Part shown: piece by piece, positions 1-11,618 of the stretch
Layout: every line of letters begins with the position of its first letter
How positions within the stretch are numbered: the stretch's first letter is position 1
Source: Uloborus plumipes
Lineage: Eukaryota > Arthropoda > Arachnida > Araneae > Uloboridae
DNA: 64,000 nucleotides
Direction: 5' to 3'
Assembly (NCBI GenBank): GCA_038373865.1
Contig: JAXGGA010001183.1
Coordinates: 101,826 to 165,825 of the forward strand
Position numbers and translations under genes: made by a program
The notes under the pieces: model-generated
Told to the model about the DNA's origin: nothing
Database searches by the model: none
The model's input: the letters and a program-made list of their open reading frames with translations, nothing else

Positions 1-1100
1 TATATATGGCTAAAACCTATGATTTTTGCTTTTTATAATTCTGAAACGTGTGAGTTAGTTCTGTAACATATTTGCTGTTTTTCAATGTCACCACTCTGAC
101 TGTTACCGATCTGACAAACTGACAAAGTTTTTTTTTTTTTATTTCCGAGTCGATCGCACTAAACCAAAATCAAACACGTGGTTTTTTCACTTGTAATAAA
201 GGACTATACTTATACATAAAATATTTTTTAAAATAATAAAAACTGCGCATTTTAGAGCGTGTTACCGATCTGATGACTCAAATGACACACATTTTATAAA
301 ATCACTTTAAAAAATCTTACTTGCAATTTTTAAATGCAGAAATGCAAATTTTTAATTACGATTCTATAAAACATCCCACCAGGTACTCAGTATCACGTGG
401 TATAGGTGCAAGAAATGATTTTGGGAGCCTAAACATAGATCGGAAGTTATTGTTACCACTCTGACGGCGGAATTTGGGACACGCCCTTTTCGCATCGGCT
501 ACAAAATCAGAAATCGATTAAAACAAAAATGAAGTAAAATATTAACAAAGGGGTAAAAATAGATTCGTTTTTTGTGCAAGTGCGTTTTTTTTTTTTTTTT
601 TTAGAAAGTGCGCATGACCTGTTTGCATGCTAAGCTTTGCTACTGGGGACACGTTACCGATCTCATTTTTGATGTATAAAAACAATGTTTTCTGAAGAAA
701 TTTTTTTTTCTGATGTTATTAGATGAAATGAAAGCAGAACCTTATCTTCTTTCTGGGGAAAATTATTTTTTTTACTAGTTATTGAAATACTAGTGAAAAT
801 TCACTTGGGACTCAAATTGGCACTTTTCTAAATATTAGCTCACTGGTATTCTATGTTCATTATCATATAAAATATAGTTTTAAGTTTGACATTACAGTAA
901 GTTTTGCTTTACTTATTAAAAGTAGTTAGAAGTTCTAGATCAATGACTGACTTTTAAAAAATGGCGCTGATTTCAATGTTCACAAAAAATATTGAAACTA
1001 ATGAAATTGTCATTTACTTCAAATCTAGATCTCAAAAACTTGTATGGTGATTACAGCTCAGAAACAAAATGACATCCAGTGTGTGCGTATCGGTAATACT
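1..1100. repeat. Dispersed GTTACCGATCTGAC motif repeat, left part cut by window edge
   Basis: The motif GTTACCGATCTGA or a close variant occurs near 102, 261, 452 (as GTTACCACTCTGAC) and 653. It appears inverted near 1089 (ATCGGTAATAC). Dispersed copies of one short motif in otherwise AT-rich sequence match the internal structure of the TA-flanked elements later in the window, so this is probably part of such an element with one end outside the window. No terminal inverted repeat or coding region was found, so the family is unknown. Confidence 0.45.
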
Positions 1101-1383
1101 TCAAGATGACATCCGTTACTTTAATTACTTATTAACAACGTAATAATGTACATGAATTGGGTAGAATCTCGTTACAACAAACATCAAGGGACCACAAGTT
1201 TCATTCATTGTGACAGGAATTTCGTTGTAACGGAACTTTGGAGAAATCTAATGTCAATTAAAACAGGTCTGGGTGTTTATTTCGTTGAAAGGAATCCTTA
1301 GTTGTGATGCTATTCGCAATAACGAAGTTTTGCAACATTAGTTAACTGAAGAAGGAATTTGTAGACTTTAAATCCGTTTAAAC

Positions 1384-3638
1384 CAGTGGTTCTCAACCTT
1401 TTCACGGCTAACGCCCCCTTTACAAGTGAAATTTTTTTCCAACGCCCCCTTTATATTAAAGGTGAGGGGGTGTGCGAAAAGAGGTTTAAAAATTAAAATA
1501 ATTTAATTCCAGAATTTTACAAGAAGGTTAAACAAGATATATTTTCCGCATTAGTCATTATTAGAATTAAAATAACGAATATAGAAATAAGAAACAAATC
1601 TAGGGTTAAAATATTTTGTTTTAAAAAGAATAATAATAAAATTAAATGAAATAAATAGAAATAAACAAGCAAAACAAAATTTTTACTCAAAAAATGAAGG
1701 AAACAATTAGATGTAATGAAAATAAACATTCAAAATATGAAAGGAACATTCAGAAATATATGTTAGTGAGATAATTGTTCTTGGTGGTTTAAAGAAAGTT
1801 TCGTTACGGCCGGTTTAATATTTTTTGCAAGGTGAAGGCGCAAGTCTCATCTTGGAACGATTTGGAGTCGATTTCTCTGTTTTGTAACTAGGTCGTTGAC
1901 AACACTGAATCCTCATTCGACGAGGTAGGAAAAGAGGAAGATGATTAAAAATATTTCGGCGATAGCTCACAGTCCAGGATAAAGGCTACTAATGTCTCCT
2001 TGCAACCAAAATCCTGTGAAATTGTTAACATTCTAGAAACCAGCTTTTCAAGTTTCAGTTATTGAAAGTTCCACCAATTCTTACTGATACTAAACATCTG
2101 CTGTCTCAATATTTTCAAAAGGGTTCATGACCGATTGAGGAACGTTCAGAGACAAAAATATCCTCAAAACGCTCAGAGAAGTCTTTGCAAAGACTGAAGA
2201 TGTTGGCAAAAACGTGAGCATCATCGAAGGAGATTTCACTAAAAATAAACCATGAAAGTAAACTAATGAAGGGAGCAAAAACCAAAGCTAAAAGAGAAAC
2301 AAAACAGTCAAACTTAGCGGCACTCTAAGCATTCATTGCAAATACGATTGACAGGTAAAAATTTAGGAGCATAACCAAACCGAGGAAAATAGCCGAATTG
2401 CACGAATGCCCCGGTACATAAAGACATTTTGGATATATATTTAGGGTAAACTTACTTTCTCATAAGTACTAAGCTAACTCATGAAAATTGAAAAGTAAAA
2501 AGACAAAATCGAGGACATTTAATGTTCTGCATAAAATGCTATTTGTAGGAGACACTCGAATGCAATTATGAATCTTTTACGCAGTATTTTGAATCCCCCA
2601 TTAAATTTCAGCAATAGACATTGAAATCTGGTATCCTAAACGGGAAATTGTTCAGTCTGAAAACCAGTTTCGTTTAGCAACAATCAAAATAGGCTACTGA
2701 AACTTGAGAACTTAATTTGACCATTTTCACCTGCAGATACACGACGGTATTTTTAAATGAATGATAATTACTAAAAAAAATATGCGTTATTAAAACTTTT
2801 TTACAGCTATTAGAAATTACATTGCTATGGTAAAAGAATCAATCAACAGTTCGGGGCTAAAAAATAACCAAACGATGGTGTGGCTAATGCTTTTGAATTA
2901 TATCTAGCTCTGTGTGATCAAGATGATCCAAATTGGCTCTTTTTGATAAAACTATGCAACCCTGATTGCAACTGGCATTTATTGTAATGGTTCTTCATTA
3001 GGTAAAGCTGGACCGCGGAGAGATGGTGACTTTGAAGTGTAAACGGACCACTTTATTTTGTAATAGGTAGAATCATAGAGATCACGCAGGAAGTAAAAAT
3101 TTTAATGCGCGAGAAAGTAAAAAATAACTTTTGATACTGATTCTTCCTATTTCAAAATGAAAGAGGTCCGTTTCCGCTTCAATGCCATCAGCTATCTCTC
3201 CGTAGTCAAGCTATAATATTCTCTCTCAAGACTGGCGCACGCAAAAGATCACTAAAAAGTCAAATCGCTACAAGAGAGAGAGCGAGAGCAAAGGAAAATA
3301 GAAAAGCAAAAAAGCTTAACTATTTTAATAGAAAAACAGTCACCTTCGAAAAACGAAAGGAAACAAGTTTAAAGATTCCATATCTCAGAAGTAAATTTTA
3401 TCGTAGGCACAAATAATTCAAGTTCGTTTCTGGATTTACTGCAAAATTTACTTTTGATTTTTGAAATTAAAATAAATTCTAATACATTTATTGTCCTCTG
3501 ACCTCCAATTTTTCCCACCGCCCCCCAATCGCCCAAAATATACCCACCGCCCCCCTACTGCCCAAAACATGTTCACCGCCCCTCAGCATCTTCCCACCGC
3601 CCACAGGGGGGCGGTACCGCCCCCGTTGAGAACCACTG
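1384..3638 (-). mobile_element. hAT transposon (2255 bp), degenerate
   Basis: The ends carry a 14-bp terminal inverted repeat, CAGTGGTTCTCAAC, and the flanks are a perfect 8-bp duplication, GTTTAAAC (1376-1383 and 3639-3646). An 8-bp duplication and this CAGTGGTTCTCAAC end are hallmarks of a widespread group of hAT elements. The inner flanks are rich in CGCCCCC/ACCGCCC runs (about 1410-1450 and 3510-3625), which act as a subterminal repeat. The interior holds decayed transposase sequence on the minus strand. The perfect duplication suggests the insertion is not very old even though the coding part is dead. Confidence 0.88.
1800..2280 (-). pseudogene. hAT transposase fossil, C-terminal part
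   Basis: On the minus strand an open stretch (2090-2278) ends in LNVPQSVMNPFENIETADV. It is followed, across stops and frame changes, by pieces reading ELVELS, FWLQGD, YPGL, AIAEIFLI and KTEKSTPNRSK. The order matches the hAT C-terminal dimerisation region (glutamate-leucine segment, FW, YP-L-A, then a basic R/K-rich stretch), as in the ZBED5/SCAND3-like branch. That branch assignment is from memory of the family and is moderate. Several stops and frameshifts make it non-functional. Confidence 0.55.
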
Positions 3639-3646
3639 GTTTAAAC

Positions 3647-4638
3647 TTACAGTCAGATTTAATTAACGGTTATTTCTGTCACAGACTTAAAAAGTGATTG
3701 TGCGTAGTTTAGAAAAGGAATTTCTATTTATTTATTTAGCTAAGTTTTTTTAGTGAAATTTACAATTGTGTGAATGATTTGGTTCTTCTCACTCAACACT
3801 TGAAAAACCAGTTCCTTCTGCCCCCAGTCTTTTCACGGCAAATACATTTCTTATGAAAAACAGGCATCCAATATGGGGCTGCAGTTATTGAAAAAAAAAC
3901 AGTATTAGCTTACTGCAGTAGTAATCACATAAAAAATGTTCTTACATCGTATTTTCGAATGGCAATCTTCTTCAATTACAAGTCGAGCAGTCTCTAAAAC
4001 ACCTACAAAACTATTGTGCTCAACAATATAAACTCGAAACTTTTCATACAACAATAATATTTCAACATTTAACGCAACTACAAAATATTTATTGTAAGGC
4101 TGTTTTAAAAACATATGTATTTGTATGAATATTTAAAAGTAAGGCACTCACCTAACATCAAGAAAAAAAGGCTCACCTGAAAAAAGAACGTAGTGAATAA
4201 ATATCCAAGAGAAATGAAATGCCAAACACAATATATTAACAAAACAAATTTCAAAAGTGTAGAAATTAACATATGGCAATCGAAACTAGAGTCTCATCCT
4301 AAACCTGTTGTAGAAACATAGAAATAATTTTCGAGGAAAATTAAAAATCAAAATGACATAATTTAGCGCATAAACGTCGAACTAATTACTAAGTGAAATA
4401 GAATTATAAACAAATAAAAAATGAGACCAATATTCGTAGATACAAAAACTAGCATTTCAATGAAACGGCGGAAAACTTTAAGTCAGAATAATGAAAGATA
4501 AAAAAAAAATATTTGTTTTAATTTTTGGGACTTTTCACACATTATTCTAATATCGCCTTCTTTCTTAAGCTTATCAAGCAAAAGTATGCTGCAACGGACG
4601 CATTTTCTTGCCAGATTTTGAATCTTCATAGACAGTGT
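3647..4638. other. Intergenic AT-rich stretch, nothing recognised
   Basis: No repeat ends, tRNA-like boxes or long frame were recognised. Short frames such as 3905-4114 have no recognisable domain and the composition of random AT-rich DNA. Confidence 0.5.
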
Positions 4639-4775
4639 TAGGGGTGTGACATCGAAGGCAAAACATCGATGTTCCAAGACATCGATATTGGGGAATATAG
4701 ACATCGATGGTATTGATACATCGACCAAAAAACATCGATGTTTTCAAACATCGATGTTTCAAAACATCGATCTTT
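4639..4775. repeat. ACATCGAT motif cluster, possible one-sided hAT end
   Basis: The cluster begins TTAGGGGTGTGACATCGA. Within about 125 bp it carries eight copies of ACATCGA or ACATCGAT, three of them extended to the palindrome AACATCGATGTT. The opening TAGGGGTGT resembles hAT ends such as that at 6001, where terminal sequence is also followed by repeated motif copies. No matching opposite end was found, so this may be a solo or truncated end. It could also be an unrelated palindromic microsatellite. Confidence 0.45.
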
Positions 4776-5450
4776 TTCTATGGCTTACACATTTGAATGT
4801 AAGTCTTTATTTTTCATGATAACAAAATCTTTAAGTTTATCAGCTATTAAAAAAAGAAAAAAAAAAACGAAATATATATATCCTATTTGAAAAATTCAGG
4901 GATTTTTTTTTTCACAGAAATTTTTATGAAGAAGAAATAAAACATATTGCCTCTAAGCGTTTTTAAAGTTCTATCAAATACATATATGCGTAAGGCTATA
5001 AATAATATAAGTCTATCTCTCTCTTTATTCATATATACGTATAAAGATTTAGAAAGAAAAAGAAAGATTGAGGCACCAGTAAACATGAAAATATGAGAAA
5101 TGAAATTTCAACATAAAATGAGAATGGTGATACAAAAACCGTCCCATTGAAATACTTGAAGAAATAAGAAGAAAATTCTCTTTTCATCTGTTATTGCTGA
5201 GCGTGATATTGCAAGCTGTTGCCAAAGGCTGAGTGTCAAATCTTTACGCAAAAATACAGTGACAAGGATGTGGGATAATAAAAGATTTTCTTTGTTCTGG
5301 GTCGAAATAATATATATCAGGTATCAATAACAAATTGTATTTCCAGAACATGAAATTGAAAAACATATGGTCGTAAGTTTTGACATGTCGTGAGAACAGT
5401 AACACGCACTTAAACAAAGATAGATATAATATGTATATAAATGGACACTT

Positions 5451-5856
5451 CACAGAAAAAAAATGAATGTTGTTTTTACAGTATAACGCAGCTAATTTTA
5501 TGATAATAAACTGTAAAAACTGCTATTTTTACAGTAATAAACTGTAAAATTTCTATTTTTACAGTACTAAACTGTAAAATTGCTAATTTTATAGCAATAA
5601 ACTGCAACTAATTTTACAATTTATCACCGTGCATTTTAGTTTTAAACTGGAACCTCTGCTGCCAGTATTACGCTGTTGTTTTTACAGTATAATACAACTA
5701 AATCTTACGGAAATAAACTGTAAAATTTCTAACTTCACTGTGGCAAACTGTAAAACTGCTAATTTTACAGTTTATTACTATGCATTTTACAGATTTAAAT
5801 CGGAACCTCGGCTGCCAGTAATATACTGTAAAAACAAAAGTTCATTTTTTGCAGTG
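5451..5856. mobile_element. Small inverted-repeat element built of ACTGTAAAA repeats (406 bp)
   Basis: The left end (CACAGAAAAAAAATGAA) and the reverse complement of the right end (CACTGCAAAAAATGAAC) form an imperfect inverted repeat followed by TTTTTACAGTA on both sides. The interior is a degenerate tandem of AAACTGTAAAAT/TTTTTACAGTA units. Two diverged copies of a longer block end near GGAACCTCTGCTGCCAGTA (about 5650) and GGAACCTCGGCTGCCAGTA (about 5800). A TG microsatellite starts immediately after the right end. No target duplication is clear. The frame across 5629-5952 is a by-product of the repeats. Confidence 0.6.
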
Positions 5857-6000
5857 TGTGTGTGTGTGTGCATGTTTGATGGTGAGCGTGTGTGGGTGTC
5901 TGTTAGGGTAAGCGTGAACGTGTGCGTGTGTATTTGTGATTCTGTCAGTTAAAATGACATGCTACGAATTATATCGTAGATAAACAGCCAACATGTTAAA

Positions 6001-6765
6001 TAGGGATGCACCGATAAGCAAATTGGCCGATTACCGATTAATCGGCTGTTGATAATCGGCAAATTAATCGGCTGAGCCAGTTAATGATAAGGATAATTGT
6101 TTTTCTACTACAAATTTTACCATCACTGTTTTTATCGCTTATAGTTTTTATCGCAATTCCAAGTTTAGAAATAGTAAATAATTTATTTTTGGGAGAAGAT
6201 TTTTTTTTTCCATTTTTCTAGTTCTCACTAAATATTTCAAAATATTTTATCAAATTTCTTAGAGCCAATTTTCATATTAGTGTCAATAATATTATTAACA
6301 CATTGTTAGTTATGTTAATTGGAAATAAAAATTTATAAAAAAAGGAGGGGAGGGGGAGTGTGTGGTGAACACTCCAATTTAAAAGTACTTTTAATTCATA
6401 TATTTTAGTAATTAGTAGCAATGTAAGTCAATACTTTTATTCTTTGAAAATTAGAGGTTATCTGAAAGCACTGTGCTAAGAAGGAAATTATCACCACATG
6501 AAAAATGTTGCATCATTGTCTATGTATATTTATTCAAAGTAGTAGAATTAATTTAAAAAAAACTTTATATCAACCGTGAGGATTATTATTACTGTTAATA
6601 AAATTATTCATCATAGTTTCCTAGTGAAAGTATACTTTGAAGAATAATATCTGAAAAATATTTTTCAGCCGACTAATCGGCCCGATTTTGCCGATTATTA
6701 ATAATTGGCAAAGTGGCCGATTGTGGCCGATTAATCGGTACTGCCGATTAATCGGTGCATCCCTA
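6001..6765. mobile_element. Short non-autonomous hAT element (765 bp)
   Basis: The terminal inverted repeat is TAGGGATGCACCGAT. Both flanks are the 8-bp duplication ATGTTAAA (5993-6000 and 6766-6773), which fits hAT. Each end is followed by several copies of CCGATTAATCGG or its half-sites. hAT transposases such as Ac are known to bind short subterminal repeats, so these are plausible binding sites. The middle is AT-rich and non-coding, so mobilisation would need a related transposase in trans. Confidence 0.88.
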
Positions 6766-6773
6766 ATGTTAAA

Positions 6774-7117
6774 CGAGGTTGTTTCAAAAAGCCTGCTTCA
6801 CGTTAAATACAAGTACATACAATGTTTCAGATTCGCAGATATGTGTAGTTAGTATTAATGAGTACTAAGTAAGTTTAGTAAGAGCAGTTAAGTATTAGAT
6901 TTTACTAAAACAAGTTACTGTGCTCTTATTCTGTAATAGTTAACTTCCTAACATATTTCAAATGTGAATGAGTATTAATACGAGTATTCAAGTAACAATT
7001 TAGGGCGTATATTAAGTGTCACGTCAAGTGAAAAGAAAGTATGCATTGTTGAATTGCTCTAAAGTTGTGTGAAAACAGTGCATTAAAAATGTATTAGCAA
7101 TGTAAGATAGAAACAGG
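6774..7117. other. Unremarkable AT-rich stretch
   Basis: It contains many near-repeats of TAAGTA/AGTATTA but nothing with a clear period or ends, and no coding signal. Confidence 0.5.
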
Positions 7118-7282
7118 AAGGGGCATCAGAGGCTCAGAATTTCTCCTCGAAAGCAAGAGGTCAAGACTTCGATTCCCGCCAATTCCTTGGGTGTTACTTC
7201 ACCCCTTTGTGTTGTAAATCTTTCTTGTGTTGTTTTAAATGTTAATAAAGACGTCCAATCTCTCGAGGCAACGGCACCCGAA
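7118..7282 (+). repeat. tRNA-derived SINE candidate
   Basis: An internal promoter-like layout is visible: a box-A-like region around CAGAGGCTCAG (about 7128), then box-B-like CTTCGATTCCCGCC near 7167-7180. A unique body and an AATAAAG segment near 7243 follow. The spacing fits a tRNA-derived head. No A-rich tail or target duplication was identified, and the acceptor-stem pairing expected of a true tRNA is not evident, so a SINE remnant is preferred. Confidence 0.45.
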
Positions 7283-8206
7283 ATTTTTTTAGTATTTACT
7301 ATTAGTTAACTGCGATCTAGTAAACAAACTAATTTCTTTTGTCTTTCAAACAAATGCGTATAAAAGGAAACGGTATCATTAAGCATTATTCTTTAACTTT
7401 TAGAGACCGCACTTTATCATTTGCCGATCATCAAGCTACCAGGATATTAATCCTTATAGTATAGAGGCGCCTTACGTGTCTTCGTAAATCAAAACGATTA
7501 CTCATAGACAAAAAAACATCATCAGGATTCCATTTCAAAAAGTAATTATTTTTCCTAAATAGCATTCGAAATACAACCTAATGACTGTGTAGTCAAAAAA
7601 GAAGTTACATTCCTTAAGTGAGTTTTCAAGGATCTGTATATTAACTAGATGCCATTTTCAAACACAAAATTTCCTTTAAAAATATGTTTTCCTAAATGAC
7701 CATTTAAAACTCATTAGTTTGTGTTACTCTACAATAATTGATTCTAGACTTCCAAAAGAATGCCCGAAAATGGATGTAGTCATAAAACAGATCACTTTGA
7801 CATTAAGAAAACTTAATACTTCATATTAATGAAGATTTCTGAATACTAAAAACCATTTTGATCAAAATGAAAAACTGCTACTTCAATTAATTTTCCTTAA
7901 ACATTTTATGTTTAATCAATTCCAGCCTTTAAACCAGAATGCAAAACTTGTTTATCTAGTTATTTAGATTTATTGAACTCAAAATTCCAGCGTTTCATTC
8001 ATAAAATTTCAGGTTTGCAAAGATAAGTGTTATAACCATTCCTTAATTTTAACCAAGCTATGCTCAGTAAAATAAAATGATTATAAGAAGATTTAAGTGG
8101 ACATTTTAACTCGGAAAAATGGACGATTTCATGACGTTTATATCCTTTTTTTAAACATTAGTTGCACCTTATACATCGAAAATGAATAATGAGGTATCCC
8201 GATATA
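7283..8206. other. AT-rich stretch without recognised features
   Basis: No open frame above background, no inverted ends and no tRNA boxes were found. Confidence 0.5.
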
Positions 8207-8283
8207 TTAGGTTGGTGCGTATGAAATGTCGGATTCTTAAGTGATTGTATAAAACTGCATATCTTTCTTCAAAAGCTGTTTAT

Positions 8284-8381
8284 TCAATCAAAGTATGCTC
8301 CATTCGCTTCAATACACTTCTCCCAACGAGATTTTAAAGCGTAGATGCCTGTCTCAAAAAAATTTTGGTCTTTAGAATTAA
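8284..8381 (-). pseudogene. mariner transposase C-terminus (distal piece)
   Basis: On the minus strand this reads SKDQNFFETGIYALKSRW, then EKCIEANGAYFD and a stop (TGA at 8284-8286). It corresponds to the canonical mariner C-terminus (RW-KCI-x-GxYFD). It is in frame with the piece at 10162-10345 once the TTAA-flanked insertion is ignored, so the piggyBac element inserted into this coding sequence. Confidence 0.8.
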
Positions 8382-10157
8382 CCCATTAATGCCTAGCGTC
8401 CCTTTTTAGGGACGGTCCAAAAAGTCAGTCTGAATTTTCCAAAAATGAACATTTCAACCAAATAATTGTGTTCAATTATTACTTTGGTATTGCTTCAATT
8501 CTGTATTAACAGATTTCAGCACATAACCGCTGTAAACTGTGATCTGTAGCCATTTGATTGTGATCTTTATCAAAAATTACATAGTTCACAATCTCAAGAA
8601 CAAAAAGCTAAGTTTTTAAAGTTATTAACAAGTAAATCTATCTGTGTTTGATATATGTGCTACTTTGATCGATGTTTTAGTTTACCTTTTTTTGCAATTT
8701 CGTAAATTTTAAATTTTTTAGGATTTTATAGCAATTTAAGAACGTCCCTAAAAAAGGACGCTAGGCACCAAAGGCTGCATTGTTTAACCGTTGCTGGTTT
8801 CTTGCTTAGAATCTATAATTTATATCAAAAGAAGTTAGTAAATGTTTTTAGACTGAAGAACAGATAATAATTGTCATTTTTAAAACTTATTCTATTTTAA
8901 AAATCTAATTAAATTAATTAATATAAAAACTTAATTATACAACGTTCTTAAATATTTTCTCTTTTTTTTTAATTACAAAAAATACTCAAGGTAAATTTTG
9001 AAAGAAAGCTATTTCACAAATGTAGTTCTTTAAAACATTAATTATTCGTTGTATTTAATTACTTTTCCATTATGTATTTAGGTGTCTATTATTGTTTAGT
9101 CTGACTGTTAAAGAAGCCCTAAGCTGTTTCAGAAGCTTAGCATTTCACCTTGATGAAGAATTCAAGGATTGCATATGTGTCTGTTGCTTGAAAAAGGGGG
9201 TAGGGGGTTGCAGATTTAATTTCCGAATTCCCTGAGAATGCCAATTTCGACCTCTACTGTGACAATTTATTTACTTGTCTTGCGCGTTCCTACGTGATTA
9301 TTTGTCTCAGAAAGGTTTTGTGCAAGAATAGGATTAAAAAATGCTCATGAACTAAAGTTACGTTGTTCAGAAAAGAAAAGAGAGGGAGTTTTGAATAAAT
9401 GTCGATGACAGGTAAAATAATATTACGTTGGTTCGGTGGAATTATAGCAATGTCATAACTATTGCATCGAATTTTCATGGAGTTCATCCTATTGTAAAGG
9501 CTAAGCGATTGTCCAACAGCGAAAAGAAAGTAATTGAAATTGATGAACCAAATATATATGGTTGCTCAGTACAATCGTTGCACAGGAAAAAAGATCCCAT
9601 GCATCAAATATCGGGAACTACCGGTTTTTGATTCACTCTAAAAAATGGTGGTAGCCGCTCTTCATTTTTATTTTAGAAGCTGCTGTACGCATTGAACTCA
9701 AGAGTATCGGATTGAGTTAGGTATTATGGGGTTAGTTGTTATATTGCTTTAAATAAGACTCAGGTAAGATGCGCCCATTGAAGTAAAAGAGCTTATCGGA
9801 ATGATGCAAATGCAATGCGTAGGTTTGCAGAACAAATGCTTTGCTGACTTTCATATTCAACAACACCAATATTTCCTTGTTCTTTGAATCAACTTCTCAG
9901 TTTATGTTAATTGCTGCTTTTATTTCTTCTTATAAATTGTCATTTTCAATATTACATCGTAGGCAGAAAAAAAATTTTGGTACAAAAGTATGTACCCTCT
10001 TGTGCCTAGCGTCCCTTTTTAGGGACGATTTTTCTTTCTTAAATTAAAAATTTAATTTTTACATGATTTTTTTTTAACTATTTTTCCTGTCCATTAAGCA
10101 CTATTTATAACCAGTATACAAAGTATCGTTGAAAAAAAAATGTCAGGCATTAATGGG
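8382..10157 (+). mobile_element. piggyBac-like element (1776 bp) inside mariner
   Basis: It is flanked by the 4-bp duplication TTAA (8378-8381 and 10158-10161). The ends start CCCATTAATGCC and end in the complement (the right one reads GGCATTAATGGG). TTAA duplications and CCC-starting ends define piggyBac. A second motif, CCTAGCGTCCCTTTTTAGGG, is found at about 8392 and 10006, and inverted near 8744-8765. These are likely internal transposase-binding repeats. Length is below the usual 2.4 kb or more, consistent with deletion. Confidence 0.85.
9235..9800 (+). pseudogene. piggyBac transposase fossil
   Basis: The plus strand gives NANFDLYCDNLFTCLARSYV, KNRIKKC, KEKRGSFE, then the open stretch 9428-9631 with VRWNYSNVITIASNF and VKAKRLSNSEKKVIEIDEP. 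This order (D-Y-DN-FTS, KNR, RGS, RWxDNxVVTxxSN, KRY, xxxxxDxP) is the DDE_Tnp_1_7 core of piggyBac transposases. The MGGVD segment is mutated and frameshifts follow, so it is dead. N- and C-terminal parts are not recognisable. Confidence 0.75.
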
Positions 10158-10161
10158 TTAA

Positions 10162-10345
10162 TAAACTCTGATATCGAGTTTTTTAGATTGTCTTCATTTT
10201 CATAGTGTTTGCCCCTTAAAAACAGCTCTAAATGCTTGAAAAAATTAAAATCGGTCGGCGAGAGATCCGGTGAATATGGTGGATGCTGCAAAACTTCATA
10301 TTCCAGTTCGTTTAGTTTCGTAATTGTTTTGTGTGTCGGCAGAAT
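10162..10345 (-). pseudogene. mariner transposase, central/C-terminal piece
   Basis: The minus strand carries ELEYEVLQHPPYSPDLSP followed by TDFNFFKHLELFLRGKHYEN. This is the signature around the third catalytic aspartate of mariner transposases (HPPYSPDLxPxD) and the block after it. The frame continues to EFIN, where the piggyBac insertion breaks it. The upstream catalytic domain and the DNA-binding region are absent. Confidence 0.85.
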
Positions 10346-10541
10346 TCATATCGGCAATAAACTCAAAAGAAATAACAAAAGGGAAGACCTTCGAGAAAAC
10401 CTATTTTGCTAAAATGAGTCTCTGGCAATGGACAATACGACTATGAATGAGGTTATGCCAAAGACAAAAGTATAACGAAAACAGGGAGACAAACGTCCGC
10501 ATGTAAAGAGAATCCGACATTTCATACGCACCAACCTAATA

Positions 10542-11614
10542 CATTACACAAAACACATTTTAAAGTCATGTTTCATATAGCTTGAAGTAGCACTTAAAGC
10601 TCAAATTATTGCAAAAAATAACTTATGCCAACTTTCATCGTTCAGTTGTTTTTCAGCAGTGCGTATCGCCATTTATGTAACTTGCAATGCTTTGATGCAA
10701 AATTTTGAAATCTTTATGTTTTAATCATAGAAATCAATTAACTAGTTGTATGTTTTAGGAACAATGCCTTGTGTTTAGGTTTGTTATATTTATTAAAGAA
10801 AAAATGTTGCATAACCCGTCACCTTTGCTGAAGAATATATTTAATGAAATATATCGGTTATTTAATTTTAGTATGTTGTATTCTAACGGACTTGGAATTG
10901 TACCTTGGTACAACTGGATAGCAAAATTGGCAATTATATTTTTTAAAATGTGCAATTATAAAGTGCTTAAATAAAAGTGTTTTAAACCATTTTATGTGAG
11001 GTGACAAGAGCAATTATTTTACTTATTACTTTTAATTAAATTTTTAAATTAAGATAAGAAAGAAATTACAAAGTCTTTCGTTTTTCAAAATAATAATTCT
11101 AAAACATTCATTTCCAAGAGCTGAAGTTTTTCTATGTTTTAGTTTTAAAAGCAGCAACAAAAGTCAGTAACAGTTTTTATGAATATGATCGGCTACATCG
11201 TTCAACTACTTCAAAAACTGATTCTTTGACTTAAAAATTTAAACTATTTGAATTAGATCAGCTTTCCTGACTGAAACTATATAGGGCAAACACTAACTTT
11301 CTTCAATTAATTTTAACACATTTAACCTAGCAGGTTTTTTTTTGTTTTTCAATTCTGTGTGTGTGTGTTTCCAACAACATTGAGATTGCGTTTCTTCTTT
11401 AACTATGAAAAACTTCATACCAAGAAGAAATATATTTCTTAATTGCGCCCAAAATATTAATCTTTCGCATCAGTCTTCAAATAACGACTTCTTTCGAACA
11501 TGCCACACAAAATGTTTCCAAAAAGTTGAATAAATTTGAAAAACCAAACTGCTTTGGAATGCTTCTTAAATGCTAATCTCTTTTTTTACATTTCTGGGTG
11601 CTATAAAAATAAGT
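10542..11614. other. AT-rich stretch without recognised features
   Basis: The overlapping short frames on both strands at 10755-10974 mirror each other and have no recognisable domain. There is a short TG run near 11357. Confidence 0.5.
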
Positions 11615-11618
11615 TTAA

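Larger units (their letters stand above)
8207..10539 (-). mobile_element. mariner (DD34D-type) element, deleted and interrupted
   Basis: Both ends start TTAGGTTGGTGCGTATGAAA and match for about 31 bp. They are flanked by TA (8205-8206 and 10540-10541), as expected of mariner. Subtracting the nested piggyBac insertion leaves about 553 bp, so roughly half of a typical 1.3-kb mariner is missing. The loss is on the transposase N-terminal side. The intact ends mean it could still be a substrate in trans. Confidence 0.9.

Noticed and set aside
1160..1300. Inverted TCGTTACAAC / GTTGTAACGGA as a small transposon
   Set aside because: Arms are short and imperfect, with no target duplication.
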